From Actinomycetes bacterium (GTDB taxonomy: Bacteria; Actinomycetota; Thermoleophilia; UBA2241): a stretch of 59,128 nucleotides of DNA. Under the pieces are notes generated by a model, which did no database searches, was not told the DNA's origin, and was given only the letters and a program-made list of their open reading frames with translations. The stretch covers positions 1-59,128 of the forward strand of contig JAKPOQ010000033.1 of the NCBI GenBank assembly GCA_029547745.1, given 5' to 3'. Made by a program: the position numbers and the translations under genes. This document shows, one piece after another, positions 1 through 7,281 of the stretch. The first letter of the stretch is position 1. The number at the start of each line of letters is the position of its first letter.

Positions 1-1362
1 GTCCGCGTCGACGAAGCGGCTCTCGAGAAGGGCCTCGAGGCGGTGCGCGCCGAGCTCGACGTCCCCGCCAGGGACGCGACCCTCAAGCTGGACGGCCGCT
101 CCGTCACGGTCGTGCCGGGTGAGGACGGCGTCGCGGTCGACGCAGTCGCGTTCAGCGACGCCGTCCTCACCGCGGTCGCCGAGGGTCGCGCCTACGCCGG
201 CGAGGCCCCGCTGGCGGCCGTGCCGCCGAAGGTGGACACGGCCACGGCGCGGGCCCGCGCCGGCGCGGCCGCGACCTACCTCTCGATGCCGCTCACTCTG
301 CGCCTGCGGGACACGGCGATCGTCCTCCCGCCGGCGCAGCTCGCCGGCATGCTCACGGTCAACACCGGCGATGACGCCGATCTCTGCCCGCTCACCTTCG
401 ACAACCCGCGCGCCCGGGCGCGCCTGCACGAGCTCCTCGCCTGGGCCGAGACGCCGGCCCGCGACGCGCAGATCGTCGTCCACGAGGAGGGCGGCATCAC
501 CGTGCTGCCCAGCCGTGACGGCATCGTGCTCGACATGGCGCAGCTCACCGCCGACATGGACGCGGCCGCGGCGGGCGCCGGCCTGCGCACCGTCATCGTC
601 GCCTTGCGGCCGCAGTCGCCGCGGCTCACGAGCGCCGACGTCGAGAGCATGGGTCTCGCCTCACTGGGCTCCCAGTTCACGACCTACTTCGACACCTCCA
701 ACCCCGGGCGCGCGACGAACATCGCCCTGGCGGCCAAGCTGGTTGACGGGACCATCGTGGAGCCAGGCGAGGTCTTCTCGCTCAACGAGACGGTCGGCCC
801 ACGTAGCGTGAACCGCGGCTTCGACTACGCCCCCGTGATCGCCGGCGACGGCGTCTTGCGCCAGGGCGTCGGCGGCGGTATTTGCCAGTACGCGACGACG
901 CTCTTCAACGCCGTGTTCTTCGCCGGCCTGCCGGTGGTCGAGCGTCACGCCCACGGCCTGCTCATCACGCACTACCCGGTGGGCCGCGATGCGACGGTGA
1001 GCTGGGGCGGCCCCGACTTCAGGTTCCGCAACGACACCGCCAGGGCGGTGATGATCCGGAGCTGGGTCGACGGCAACGCCCTCACCGTCGCCATCGTGGG
1101 GAAGACCGGGCGCAAGGTCTCGTACACGACGAGCCCGTACTATGACATACGGAAGCCTTCCTCGACGCGCGTCCATCCCCGCGTCGTCTACGACCCCGAC
1201 CTGCCCGAAGGCGTCGTGCGCTGGGAGCCTGGGATGGACGGCAAGAGCGTCAAGGTCGTCCGCACAGTGAGGGGCGCGGCGGGGGAGATGCTCTTCCGTG
1301 AGACGTACGTCTCGGTGTACGCACCGAGCGACTGGATCAAGCGCGTCGGCGTCGGCGGGTGA
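1..1362 (+). CDS. VanW-family cell-wall protein, 5' truncated
   Basis: The reading frame is already open at base 1, so the N-terminus (probably a signal or anchor segment) lies outside the window; 453 residues are visible. The first half resembles the repeated peptidoglycan-binding-like domains that precede VanW in YoaR-type proteins. The VanW domain follows at about residues 230-380, with the family-typical stretch around GGGICQYATTLFNA and the HYPVGRDATVSW segment. The C-terminal 70 residues look like a G5-type beta domain. Family knowledge places such proteins at the cell surface near peptidoglycan, but the biochemical role of VanW is unknown. The next gene is convergent, so this gene probably ends an upstream transcript. 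Confidence 0.85.
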   Translation, partial: VRVDEAALEKGLEAVRAELDVPARDATLKLDGRSVTVVPGEDGVAVDAVAFSDAVLTAVAEGRAYAGEAPLAAVPPKVDTATARARAGAAATYLSMPLTLRLRDTAIVLPPAQLAGMLTVNTGDDADLCPLTFDNPRARARLHELLAWAETPARDAQIVVHEEGGITVLPSRDGIVLDMAQLTADMDAAAAGAGLRTVIVALRPQSPRLTSADVESMGLASLGSQFTTYFDTSNPGRATNIALAAKLVDGTIVEPGEVFSLNETVGPRSVNRGFDYAPVIAGDGVLRQGVGGGICQYATTLFNAVFFAGLPVVERHAHGLLITHYPVGRDATVSWGGPDFRFRNDTARAVMIRSWVDGNALTVAIVGKTGRKVSYTTSPYYDIRKPSSTRVHPRVVYDPDLPEGVVRWEPGMDGKSVKVVRTVRGAAGEMLFRETYVSVYAPSDWIKRVGVGG

Positions 1363-1390
1363 TCCGACCGAACGCGTCGGCCCAGGGTCG

Positions 1391-1476
1391 ATCCGAGATA
1401 CGTGCGGCTGAGCTTCGGTTGCGCGTGCTGTCGATGCTCGCAGCACGGTCGATATCCGAGATACGCGCGGCTGAGC
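1391..1476. repeat. 23-bp direct repeat, two copies
   Basis: Copies at 1391-1413 and 1454-1476 share ATCCGAGATACG followed by GCGGCTGAGC and differ at one base. They lie in the gap between the convergent VanW and mglA genes. The second copy runs into the terminator hairpin at the mglA stop codon. Confidence 0.8.
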
Positions 1477-1497
1477 CCGCGCGAGCGTGGGCTCAGC
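1470..1497. terminator. hairpin at the 3' end of mglA
   Basis: A perfect 9-bp inverted repeat (1470-1478 with 1489-1497, GCTGAGCCC/GGGCTCAGC) has a 10-base loop. It overlaps the mglA stop codon at 1493-1495 and sits between convergent genes, so it could act in both directions. There is no clear T-tract on either side, so intrinsic termination is likely but not certain. Confidence 0.5.
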
Positions 1498-2071
1498 CCG
1501 TCTTCGAGATGACCTGCTTGCAGACGCTCTTCAGCGTGTCGAAGACGCCCTTGCCGGTGATGGCGCTCGCCTCGACGACCGGCGAGTTCGTGTGGTTGAG
1601 GAGCTCGTTGAGGTCTTCGACGCTGAACACGTCGGTCAGGTCGCGCTTGTTCATCTGGATGACGAACCCAAGCTTGGCGAGATCGTCGCCCTGGGCGAGG
1701 AGGTTGTCCCAGAGGTTGAGGTAGCTCTCGACGTTCTCGTCGAGGCGCGTGATCTGCGAGTCGGCGACGAAGATCACGCCGTCGACGCCCTGCAGCACCA
1801 GCTTACGGCTGGCGTTGTAATAGCTCTGGCCCGGGACCGTGTAGAGGTGGAAGCGTGTCTGCATGCCCTTGACCGTCCCCAGTGTGAGGGGGAGGAAGTC
1901 GAAGTACAGGGTGCGCTCCTCTTCGGTGGCGATCGAGACCAGCTTGCCGCGCGCCTCAGGGTTGATGGTGCGGTGGATGTACTGGATGTTCGTGGTCTTG
2001 CCGCAGAGCCCGCAGCCGTAGTAGACGATCTTGTAGTTGATCTCGCGCGCGGCGAAGTTGATCAGCGGCAT
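1493..2071 (-). CDS. mglA: MglA-like small Ras-type GTPase
   Basis: This is a 192-residue single-domain GTPase. The P-loop GCGLCGKT lies at residues 19-26, followed by the MglA-type switch region with TVPGQ, the NKRD specificity motif and SAITGKG. In Myxococcus, MglA sets cell polarity for type IV pili and gliding with a roadblock partner (MglB). The roadblock gene here is 10 bases upstream in the same operon, so it is probably the GTPase-activating or effector partner. Start ATG at 2071. The symbol rests on family resemblance; the process controlled in this organism is not known. Confidence 0.88.
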   Translation of the reverse strand: MPLINFAAREINYKIVYYGCGLCGKTTNIQYIHRTINPEARGKLVSIATEEERTLYFDFLPLTLGTVKGMQTRFHLYTVPGQSYYNASRKLVLQGVDGVIFVADSQITRLDENVESYLNLWDNLLAQGDDLAKLGFVIQMNKRDLTDVFSVEDLNELLNHTNSPVVEASAITGKGVFDTLKSVCKQVISKTG

Positions 2072-2081
2072 CGACCTGGCC

Positions 2082-2567
2082 TCACAGGTCCTTGAACAGG
2101 TCGTCGATCGCGAGCCCGGCGTCGGCCTCGAACCCCGAGTCCATGGCCGGACCCTCTTCGTCGTCCGGCCCCTCGAAGACCTGGCGAAGGACCTCCATCG
2201 CGCGCTGGGTGTACAGGCGGACCTTGCCCACCTGAGTCTGGCGCCCGAACGTGACGATCAGCAGCACCTGGTCGGTGACCTGCGAGACGTGCAGGTTCAG
2301 CGCCTTGCCCTCGTGGAACAGCAGCGTGAACTCGTTCTCGTCGAGGATCTTGGCGAGTTGCCGGGTCGCGGCGAACGAGCTCGCCGCGAGCGAAGCCAGC
2401 GACAGGGTCTCCGGATGGTACTCGTCCGAGGCGGTGGTGATGGGCTGGCCCGAGGCCGAGATCAGCGCGAGGAAGCTCGACCCCGACACCTCCTTGAGCT
2501 TCCGCAGCAGGTCGTCACAGCGGTCGAGCTGGCGGTCGTTGATGACCAGCCCCTTGCGCCTGGCCAT
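2082..2567 (-). CDS. roadblock/LC7-domain protein
   Basis: This 161-residue protein has a roadblock/LC7 fold: CDDLLRKLKEVSG helix, then FLALISASGQPI and later LLFHEGKALNLHVSQV strands. The C-terminal tail (about 30 residues) is acidic. Start ATG at 2567 is chosen because GAAGGGAG lies 6-7 bases upstream; an in-frame extension upstream has no such site. It is transcribed just ahead of mglA with a 10-base gap. Roadblock proteins regulate Ras-like GTPases, so MglA is the likely partner. The order (roadblock first) matches MglB-MglA pairs. Confidence 0.85.
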   Translation of the reverse strand: MARRKGLVINDRQLDRCDDLLRKLKEVSGSSFLALISASGQPITTASDEYHPETLSLASLAASSFAATRQLAKILDENEFTLLFHEGKALNLHVSQVTDQVLLIVTFGRQTQVGKVRLYTQRAMEVLRQVFEGPDDEEGPAMDSGFEADAGLAIDDLFKDL

Positions 2568-2602
2568 GCACGCTCCCTTCGTGGCCTCGTCGCGGTGTGC
2601 GC

Positions 2603-2608
2603 AGTATA
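2603..2608 (-). promoter_or_regulatory. possible -10 element for the roadblock-mglA operon
   Basis: TATACT on the minus strand lies 36 bases upstream of the roadblock start. No convincing -35 is visible at 17-18 bases. The gap 2568-2708 separates divergent operons and must hold promoters for both. For the plus strand I see only a strong AGGAGG site before the PATAN gene. Confidence 0.35.
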
Positions 2609-2708
2609 CAACGGTGCGTTGTCGGCGCTGCCGACACCTGGCGCGGGCTCGGCGTGCCCTGCCCAAGCTCACGCGACGCCCGCCCTTCGTGTATCGTCAG
2701 GAGGCCGC

Positions 2709-3470
2709 ATGAGCATGAGTCCCGGCGACGGCGCGCGGCGGCCGCGTCGTCGGCAAGACTGGAATGGGGCGTGGGCCGCACGGGACCCGAAGCGGGGCGA
2801 GGGTCCCACGGGCCCGACGCCCGGAACAGGGCGCAGGCTGGGTGACGCGCACGTGGGCTTGAAGGGCGATCTTGGGGAGCTGGCGCTCAGCGACCTCGTC
2901 GAGATGATGTCGATGGGCGACAAGACAGGCCGTCTGGTGCTGAGCGACGGCGGTGGGCGGGTCGCCGGCGAGCTGGCGTTCCGCGACGGTCTCCTTGTCG
3001 CAGCGTCCCGCGGCTCGCTGAGGGGCGAAAAGGCCTTCTACGCGCTTCTCGACATGCGCGAGGGCACTTTCGATTTCGACGGCGACGCCTACGTTGACGA
3101 TGAGAGTTGTAACCTTCGCGCAGGGATCCAGGCGGCATCACTGCTTGTCGAAGGCATGCGTCGGCTCGACGAGATCCAACAGATGCGCGCCCGCTACCCG
3201 GCTCCGGCCGTGGTCCGGCTGCAGCGTGCGGGCGCCGGGACCGACGACGCGAGCGAGGCACGCGTGCTCGCGCACGTCGGTCCCGGCGCCCGCACCGTCG
3301 GCGACGTCGTCGAAGGCATCCTCGTCGACGGCGAGTTCGACGAGTACGATGCGCTCAAGGCGATCGGCCGTCTCGCCGACAGTGGCATCGTCGCCGTCCA
3401 GATCCCGAGGGATCTGGACGGCGGGACGGTCGGGCACGGGGAACCGCCTCAACCTGAGCTTGAACGTTGA
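2709..3470 (+). CDS. DUF4388 (PATAN) domain protein
   Basis: A 253-residue protein. The first 45 residues are basic and low-complexity. A PATAN/DUF4388 domain follows at about residues 50-160: the segment GDLGELALSDLVEMM, then KTGRLVLSDGGG, LAFRDGLLVAAS and EKAFYALLDMREGTFDF. The last 80 residues may be a second small helical domain. PATAN domains are two-component-associated adaptors in bacteria with complex motility or development. Start ATG at 2709 has AGGAGG 5 bases upstream; ATG at 2715 is an alternative. The gene is divergent from the roadblock-mglA pair. Confidence 0.85.
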   Translation: MSMSPGDGARRPRRRQDWNGAWAARDPKRGEGPTGPTPGTGRRLGDAHVGLKGDLGELALSDLVEMMSMGDKTGRLVLSDGGGRVAGELAFRDGLLVAASRGSLRGEKAFYALLDMREGTFDFDGDAYVDDESCNLRAGIQAASLLVEGMRRLDEIQQMRARYPAPAVVRLQRAGAGTDDASEARVLAHVGPGARTVGDVVEGILVDGEFDEYDALKAIGRLADSGIVAVQIPRDLDGGTVGHGEPPQPELER

Positions 3471-3521
3471 GCGCGCCTCGGCTAACGTAGACACTCCCCC
3501 AATCTACGGAGGGTGAGCGCG

Positions 3522-3800
3522 ATGGACGACATCGTCGACCTGGTCTCGCGATCTGACGACGAGCTTCGGGCGCTGATCGCCCGACTCGAGACCGAAGAGC
3601 GCGAGATCTCCCGCCGGCGGCGCATCTTGCAGGGTAAGCTCGACATCCTGCGCGCCGAGCTCGTCATGCGCCTCCAGAAGAAGCGCACCGAAGGCCAGCC
3701 GGTCATCAGCGCCGACGACGTCGAAGGCCTCAAGCGTATCCTCGCCGGCGAGGGTCCGGGTCGCCGCGGTGAGGTCTCCGGAGACGTCACGGAGGAGTAG
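3522..3800 (+). CDS. rsiG: RsiG-like c-di-GMP-responsive anti-sigma factor
   Basis: A 92-residue, highly charged alpha-helical protein. Residues 26-41 match the RsiG signature E(X)3S(X)2R(X)3Q(X)3D exactly: E26, S30, R33, Q37, D41. In Streptomyces, RsiG holds the sigma factor WhiG when c-di-GMP is bound, using two such motifs on an antiparallel helix pair. Rubrobacter RsiG has one motif and works as a homodimer. Only one copy is present here, so a Rubrobacter-type dimer is predicted. Start ATG at 3522 is 8 bases after GGAGGG; the in-frame GTG at 3513 overlaps that site. The cognate sigma factor is not in this window. Confidence 0.78.
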   Translation: MDDIVDLVSRSDDELRALIARLETEEREISRRRRILQGKLDILRAELVMRLQKKRTEGQPVISADDVEGLKRILAGEGPGRRGEVSGDVTEE

Positions 3801-3801
3801 G

Positions 3802-4254
3802 GTGTTCTGTCCCAACTGCGGGTTCAGGAACTCCGACGGCGCCGCCTTCTGCACGCGTTGCGGCGCCAGCCTCGTCGGCGACCAGCCCGACGACCAGACG
3901 ACGATCAGCTTTCAGCCCGGGGAAGAGGAGGAGCTTGGCCCCGTCGCGGGCGCGCCGCGCGACAAGCCTGCCCTTGTGATCCGCAGCGGCGGCGGCAGAG
4001 CCGGTGAGGTCTACCCGCTCGAGGGCGAGCGCACGAGCATCGGCCGCCACCCGGACGCCGACATCTTCCTCGACGACGTGACGGTGTCACGCAACCACGC
4101 CGTCGTCGTCCGCGGGGGTGAGCGGTTCACGCTGACCGACCAGGGTAGCCTCAACGGCACTTTCGTCAACCGCCGGCGTACGGACGAGACGGTACTCACC
4201 GACGGCGACGAGATACAGATCGGCAAGTACAAGCTGACCTTCATCGTGCCGTGA
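3802..4254 (+). CDS. zinc-ribbon FHA-domain protein, GarA-like
   Basis: A 150-residue protein. A Cys4 zinc ribbon lies at residues 3-20 (CPNC...CTRC) and an FHA domain at about 65-145, with GRHPDAD, the phosphothreonine-binding SRNH and the LNGTFVN turn. Between them, TT at residues 33-34 recalls the ETT phosphorylation site of GarA/OdhI, whose FHA domain binds phosphothreonine and regulates glutamate and 2-oxoglutarate metabolism. GTG at 3802 is preferred: GGAGG ends 6 bases upstream, and it is one base after the rsiG stop. The next gene is an FtsR-type MerR regulator, the same pairing as mycobacterial garA and its neighbour. Confidence 0.8.
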   Translation: MFCPNCGFRNSDGAAFCTRCGASLVGDQPDDQTTISFQPGEEEELGPVAGAPRDKPALVIRSGGGRAGEVYPLEGERTSIGRHPDADIFLDDVTVSRNHAVVVRGGERFTLTDQGSLNGTFVNRRRTDETVLTDGDEIQIGKYKLTFIVP

Positions 4255-5006
4255 CCTCTGCGAGTGCCGTGACTCCCGAGAGCGTCGAGCTGCTGTTCGA
4301 CATCGAGGACGAGAAGCTCCTCACCATCGGCTCGGTGGTAGAGCGCCTCAAGGGCGAGTTCCCCGACATCAGCGTCAGTAAGCTGCGCTACCTCGAGGAA
4401 CAGGGCCTGATCATGCCGCGGCGGACCAAGGCGGGCTATCGTCTCTACTCGCAGGACGACTTCAACCGTCTCGTACGCGTGCTCACCATGCAGCGCGACG
4501 AGTACCTGCCGCTCAAGGTCATCCGCCGCGAGCTCGAGCGCAGCCCGGCCGCGGCCGCGCCGACAGCGCGGCAGGGGCTGCGCAAGGCCGACTTCGTCGT
4601 CCCGGGGGAGGAGCGTACTTACACCGCCGAGGAGGTCATGCAGCTCACCGGGGCGGACAGGGCGCTGCTCGACGAGCTCGAGGAGTACGAACTGGTCAAG
4701 GGGCGCCAAGTCAGCGGCGTGCGCTGCTACAGCGAGAACGACTGCGGCATCATCGGCGCCGCGGCGCAGTTGGCCGTCACGGGGCTGCGGCCCAAGAACC
4801 TGCGTCTGATCAAGAGCGCCGTCGACCGCGAGCTCGGGTTGGTCGAGCAGGTGCTCCTGCCGGCGCTCAGGTCGCGACGCCCGGAGCGCCGCCGCGAGGG
4901 CCTGGACCAGCTTGAAGAGATCGTCCAGGCGACGACGCAACTGCGTCAGCTCCTGCTGACGCGCGGCATCCGTCGCCTGACCGCCGGCGGACCGGGGGAA
5001 GGCTGA
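4251..5006 (+). CDS. ftsR: MerR-family regulator, FtsR-type
   Basis: A 251-residue protein with an N-terminal MerR winged-helix (about residues 23-95: [35 protein letters not shown]). A second MerR-like helical segment ([13 protein letters not shown]...) and a C-terminal helical region follow. Two-part MerR proteins next to a GarA-type FHA gene match actinobacterial FtsR, a regulator linked to cell division in Corynebacterium. The GTG start overlaps the FHA stop codon (GTGA), so translation is coupled. The ligand and target genes cannot be read from sequence. Confidence 0.75.
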   Translation: MTSASAVTPESVELLFDIEDEKLLTIGSVVERLKGEFPDISVSKLRYLEEQGLIMPRRTKAGYRLYSQDDFNRLVRVLTMQRDEYLPLKVIRRELERSPAAAAPTARQGLRKADFVVPGEERTYTAEEVMQLTGADRALLDELEEYELVKGRQVSGVRCYSENDCGIIGAAAQLAVTGLRPKNLRLIKSAVDRELGLVEQVLLPALRSRRPERRREGLDQLEEIVQATTQLRQLLLTRGIRRLTAGGPGEG

Positions 5007-5122
5007 GCCCGGGCTCGGCGGTCGCTCACTGTCATGCCTGGCACCGTGAGCCTTCCGCACGGGACGCGTCGACCTCGAGCTCGTGTACCGCGAACCAGTG
5101 CCATGCCGAACGAGGAGTCACG

Positions 5123-5650
5123 ATGACTGACGGGCTGATCGACCTCGCCGCCAAAGTGCGCGCGATCCCGGACTTTCCCAAGGAGGGCGTCCTCTTTCGC
5201 GACATCATGCCCTTGTTGCAGGATCCGGCCGCCCTGCGTGAGGCCGTCGACCGCATCGTCGAGTACGGCACCGGCAGGCATATCGACGTGGTCCTCGGGG
5301 CGGAGGCGCGCGGGTTCATCCTCGGCGCCGCAGTCGCCTACGGCCTCGGCGCCGGGTTCGTCTGCGCGCGGAAGTCCGGGAAGTTGCCGTACGAGACGGT
5401 GTCGGCCGAATACGACCTCGAGTACGGCACCGACAAGCTCGAGATCCACGCCGACGCCATCAAGCCGGGGCAGAACGTGCTCATCCACGACGACCTTCTC
5501 GCGACCGGCGGGACGGCGAAAGCCAAGATCGAGCTCGTCGAGAAGCTCGGCGGCAACGTCGCCGGGCTGGCGTTCCTGATCGAGCTCAGCGCCCTCAAGG
5601 GGCGCGACAAGCTCCGCGGCTACGACGTCTTCAGTCTGATCGCCTACTGA
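5123..5650 (+). CDS. apt: adenine phosphoribosyltransferase
   Basis: A 175-residue purine-salvage enzyme making AMP from adenine and PRPP. It has [18 protein letters not shown] near the N-terminus, GAEARGF and the PRPP-binding loop [14 protein letters not shown]. Length and motifs are standard. ATG at 5123 follows GAGGAGTCACG. The 116-base gap after ftsR includes the perfect palindrome GAGCCCGGGCTC at 5005-5016 on the ftsR stop codon, too tight to be an ordinary terminator. Confidence 0.95.
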   Translation: MTDGLIDLAAKVRAIPDFPKEGVLFRDIMPLLQDPAALREAVDRIVEYGTGRHIDVVLGAEARGFILGAAVAYGLGAGFVCARKSGKLPYETVSAEYDLEYGTDKLEIHADAIKPGQNVLIHDDLLATGGTAKAKIELVEKLGGNVAGLAFLIELSALKGRDKLRGYDVFSLIAY

Positions 5651-5699
5651 GGGCCGCCCCCGGACGCGGCCCGTCAGGAGGGGACGAACAGGCGTTCGT

Positions 5700-5877
5700 C
5701 TGCGAGCGGTCCACGCCGACGTCTACCTGGCGCGTCGAGACCTCGTACACCTCGTGCACGCTGCTCGTGGGTACCACCAGTCCGTCGACGTTCTGGCCCG
5801 GGCGCAGGTCAAGCGCCTCGCGGATGCGCTTGGGCGATCACGACCTGAAACTTCGGCGAGGTGGTGACAGTCGTCAC
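5700..5877 (-). pseudogene. decayed AbrB-antitoxin/PIN-toxin remnant
   Basis: On the minus strand a GTG at 5877, with CGGAG 6 bases upstream, opens a frame reading TTVTTSPKFQVVI, a typical swapped-hairpin AbrB/VapB antitoxin start. The frame then hits a stop at 5809-5811. Skipping one extra base near 5835 restores PKRIREALDLRPGQ, the expected continuation. Shortly after, the restored frame reads LVVPTSSVHEVYEV, which resembles the PTxxxYEV segment of a PIN-domain toxin rather than an antitoxin tail. This suggests a frameshift plus an internal deletion fusing the two genes of a VapBC-like pair. The downstream boundary is uncertain. Confidence 0.6.
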
Positions 5878-5880
5878 GAC

Positions 5881-6199
5881 GATCTCCGACGATCCCCTAC
5901 GAAGAGGGAACGGCAGGAAAGGAGGGAGACGACGGCGGGGGGGTGCCGCACGTCGAGGCACGGGGAAGTTGCGCGGTCCGGCGTCTACTTTACATAACGG
6001 CGATTATCGTGCGTTACGTTCACGTTCGAAGTCGACGTTACCGCCGAGTCCGGGGAACCTTGGCGATGTGTTTGTCGGCGGGCCGGTGGGCGGCCTGTCG
6101 GCGCGGCGGTGTGATGGCGGCCTGTCGACGCGGCGGTGTGGTGGCGGCCTGTCGGCGCGGCGGTGTCGCGTGTCGCGTCTTTCGGTGCGGCTTAGCCGT
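5881..6199. other. non-coding gap between the toxin remnant and nudix
   Basis: I see no gene here. The stretch 5990-6040 is noticeably less GC-rich than its surroundings. The end of the gap is filled by the 27-bp tandem repeat described separately. It lies downstream of the nudix stop, so it may hold the end of that operon, but no hairpin with a T-tract was found. Confidence 0.5.
6089..6169. repeat. 27-bp tandem repeat, three copies
   Basis: Head-to-tail copies at 6089-6115, 6116-6142 and 6143-6169 each begin GGCGGCCTGTCG and continue to GCGGCGGTGT. They differ only at one internal base and the last two or three bases. The block lies 30 bases past the nudix stop codon. The period is a multiple of three and the frame is open on both strands, but nothing suggests translation. 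Confidence 0.9.
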
Positions 6200-6766
6200 C
6201 TACCAGCGCCGGCCCAGATACTGGGGCGAGGACGGCCGCTCCCGCAGGCACGCGGCGAGGAAGTCGCCGATCGGCGGTCGCACGTCGGCGGCGGCGATCT
6301 CGGTCTCGTCGAGGAAGCGCGCGTCGAGCACGTCGGGGTCGCGCGGGCGCGGGTCCGCCTCGGGCGCGGCCGAGAGGTCGAAGATGAGGTGGACGACGTG
6401 CTTGCGGTAGGCAGGCTCCGGTGAGATCGATTCGACGATGGCAAGCAACGGCCCGACCGCGACGCGCAGATCGAGCTCCTCGCGGACCTCGCGCACGAGG
6501 GCCTGCGCCAGCGGTTCTCCGAAGCGGACGCCTCCGCCGGGCAAGAGCCAATACCGCGCGTCAGCGCGTCGCTGCTGGACCATGAGCAACTTGCCGGCGA
6601 CGGCGAGATATCCACCGACTCTAATAGTAGGCAAGCTCTCGCTGCCTTCCTGCCTCTGGTCGGCTCCGCCGAGACCGGGCGGCCTGTGGTCAAAGATGGA
6701 CGAGCGTCGCTCGCCGGCCGATGGCGCCTGCTCTGGAGCGGGCGAGCCTTCCTGTCTTTCGGTCAC
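6200..6766 (-). CDS. NUDIX hydrolase
   Basis: A 188-residue protein with a complete Nudix box at about residues 78-100 (GVRFGEPLAQALVREVREEL, matching GX5EX7REUXEEXGU). It is preceded by RVGGYLAVAGKLLMVQQ and WLLPGGG. The first 45 residues are polar and probably disordered. Nudix enzymes cleave nucleoside diphosphates linked to another moiety; the substrate cannot be assigned. Its ATG overlaps the dut stop codon (ATGA), consistent with a nucleotide-sanitising pair with dUTPase. Confidence 0.88.
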   Translation of the reverse strand: MTERQEGSPAPEQAPSAGERRSSIFDHRPPGLGGADQRQEGSESLPTIRVGGYLAVAGKLLMVQQRRADARYWLLPGGGVRFGEPLAQALVREVREELDLRVAVGPLLAIVESISPEPAYRKHVVHLIFDLSAAPEADPRPRDPDVLDARFLDETEIAAADVRPPIGDFLAACLRERPSSPQYLGRRW

Positions 6767-7281
6767 GACCGTACCCCCTCTCCCCTGCCTGGTTCGCCCT
6801 GACGTCCACTCGAGCCGAAGCCTTGGCTGCCGCGGTCGGTATCGTCCAGTCTGTCCGTCTCGACAAGGTCGACGTCGGGCAGGTCGACCAGCAGGAGCTG
6901 GGCGATGCGGTCGCCGATTGCCACGCCGAAAGACACGCCGGCGTCGGTGTTGAGCAGGATGACCTTCACTTCGCCGCGATAGCCCGGGTCGATGAGGCCT
7001 GGGGCGTTGACGATGGCGATGCCGTGCCGGGCGGCGAGGCCCGAACGCGGCAGCGTGAGGGCCGCAAGCCCCGGCGGGAGTCCCAAGGCGACGCCCGTGC
7101 CGATCACTGCGCGTCCGAGGGGCGGAAGGACGGCGGCCTCGGCAGCGAACAAGTCCCAGGCGGCGTCGTGCTCATAGGCCCGCTGCGGCAGACGGGCCGC
7201 CGGCGAAAGCAGCTTCACAGGGACGGCGACCGGCGCGCCCGACAGGCGAGCGGACGTGCCCGACTGGCGAGCGGACGTCAC
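6763..7281 (-). CDS. dut: dUTP diphosphatase
   Basis: A 172-residue trimeric-type dUTPase hydrolysing dUTP to dUMP and pyrophosphate. All five motifs are visible: AAWDLFA, PRSGLAARHGI, GLIDPGYRGEVKV, GDRIAQLLL and RGSQGFGSSG. The GTG at 7281 overlaps the hflX stop (GTGA). A later GTG at VKLLSP would give a more usual N-terminus, so the first 20 residues may be dispensable. They include a 7-residue tandem repeat made by a 21-bp duplication. Confidence 0.92.
   Translation of the reverse strand: MTSARQSGTSARLSGAPVAVPVKLLSPAARLPQRAYEHDAAWDLFAAEAAVLPPLGRAVIGTGVALGLPPGLAALTLPRSGLAARHGIAIVNAPGLIDPGYRGEVKVILLNTDAGVSFGVAIGDRIAQLLLVDLPDVDLVETDRLDDTDRGSQGFGSSGRQGEPGRGEGVRS
7237..7278. repeat. 21-bp tandem duplication at the dut/hflX junction
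   Basis: Copies at 7237-7257 and 7258-7278 are identical except one base. They lie inside the 5' end of dut and encode the repeated TSARxSG in its N-terminal extension. The second copy ends exactly at the hflX stop codon. Confidence 0.85.

Noticed and set aside
3467-3495. Separate rsiG promoter (TTGAGC with GACACT)
   Set aside because: The -10 is poor, and rsiG can be read from the PATAN transcript.
5005-5016. Palindrome GAGCCCGGGCTC as a terminator of ftsR
   Set aside because: It has no loop and no T-tract; it may be a protein-binding site, but nothing else supports this.
6089-6169. Possible CRISPR array
   Set aside because: Copies are head-to-tail with no spacers and only three units; no cas genes nearby.
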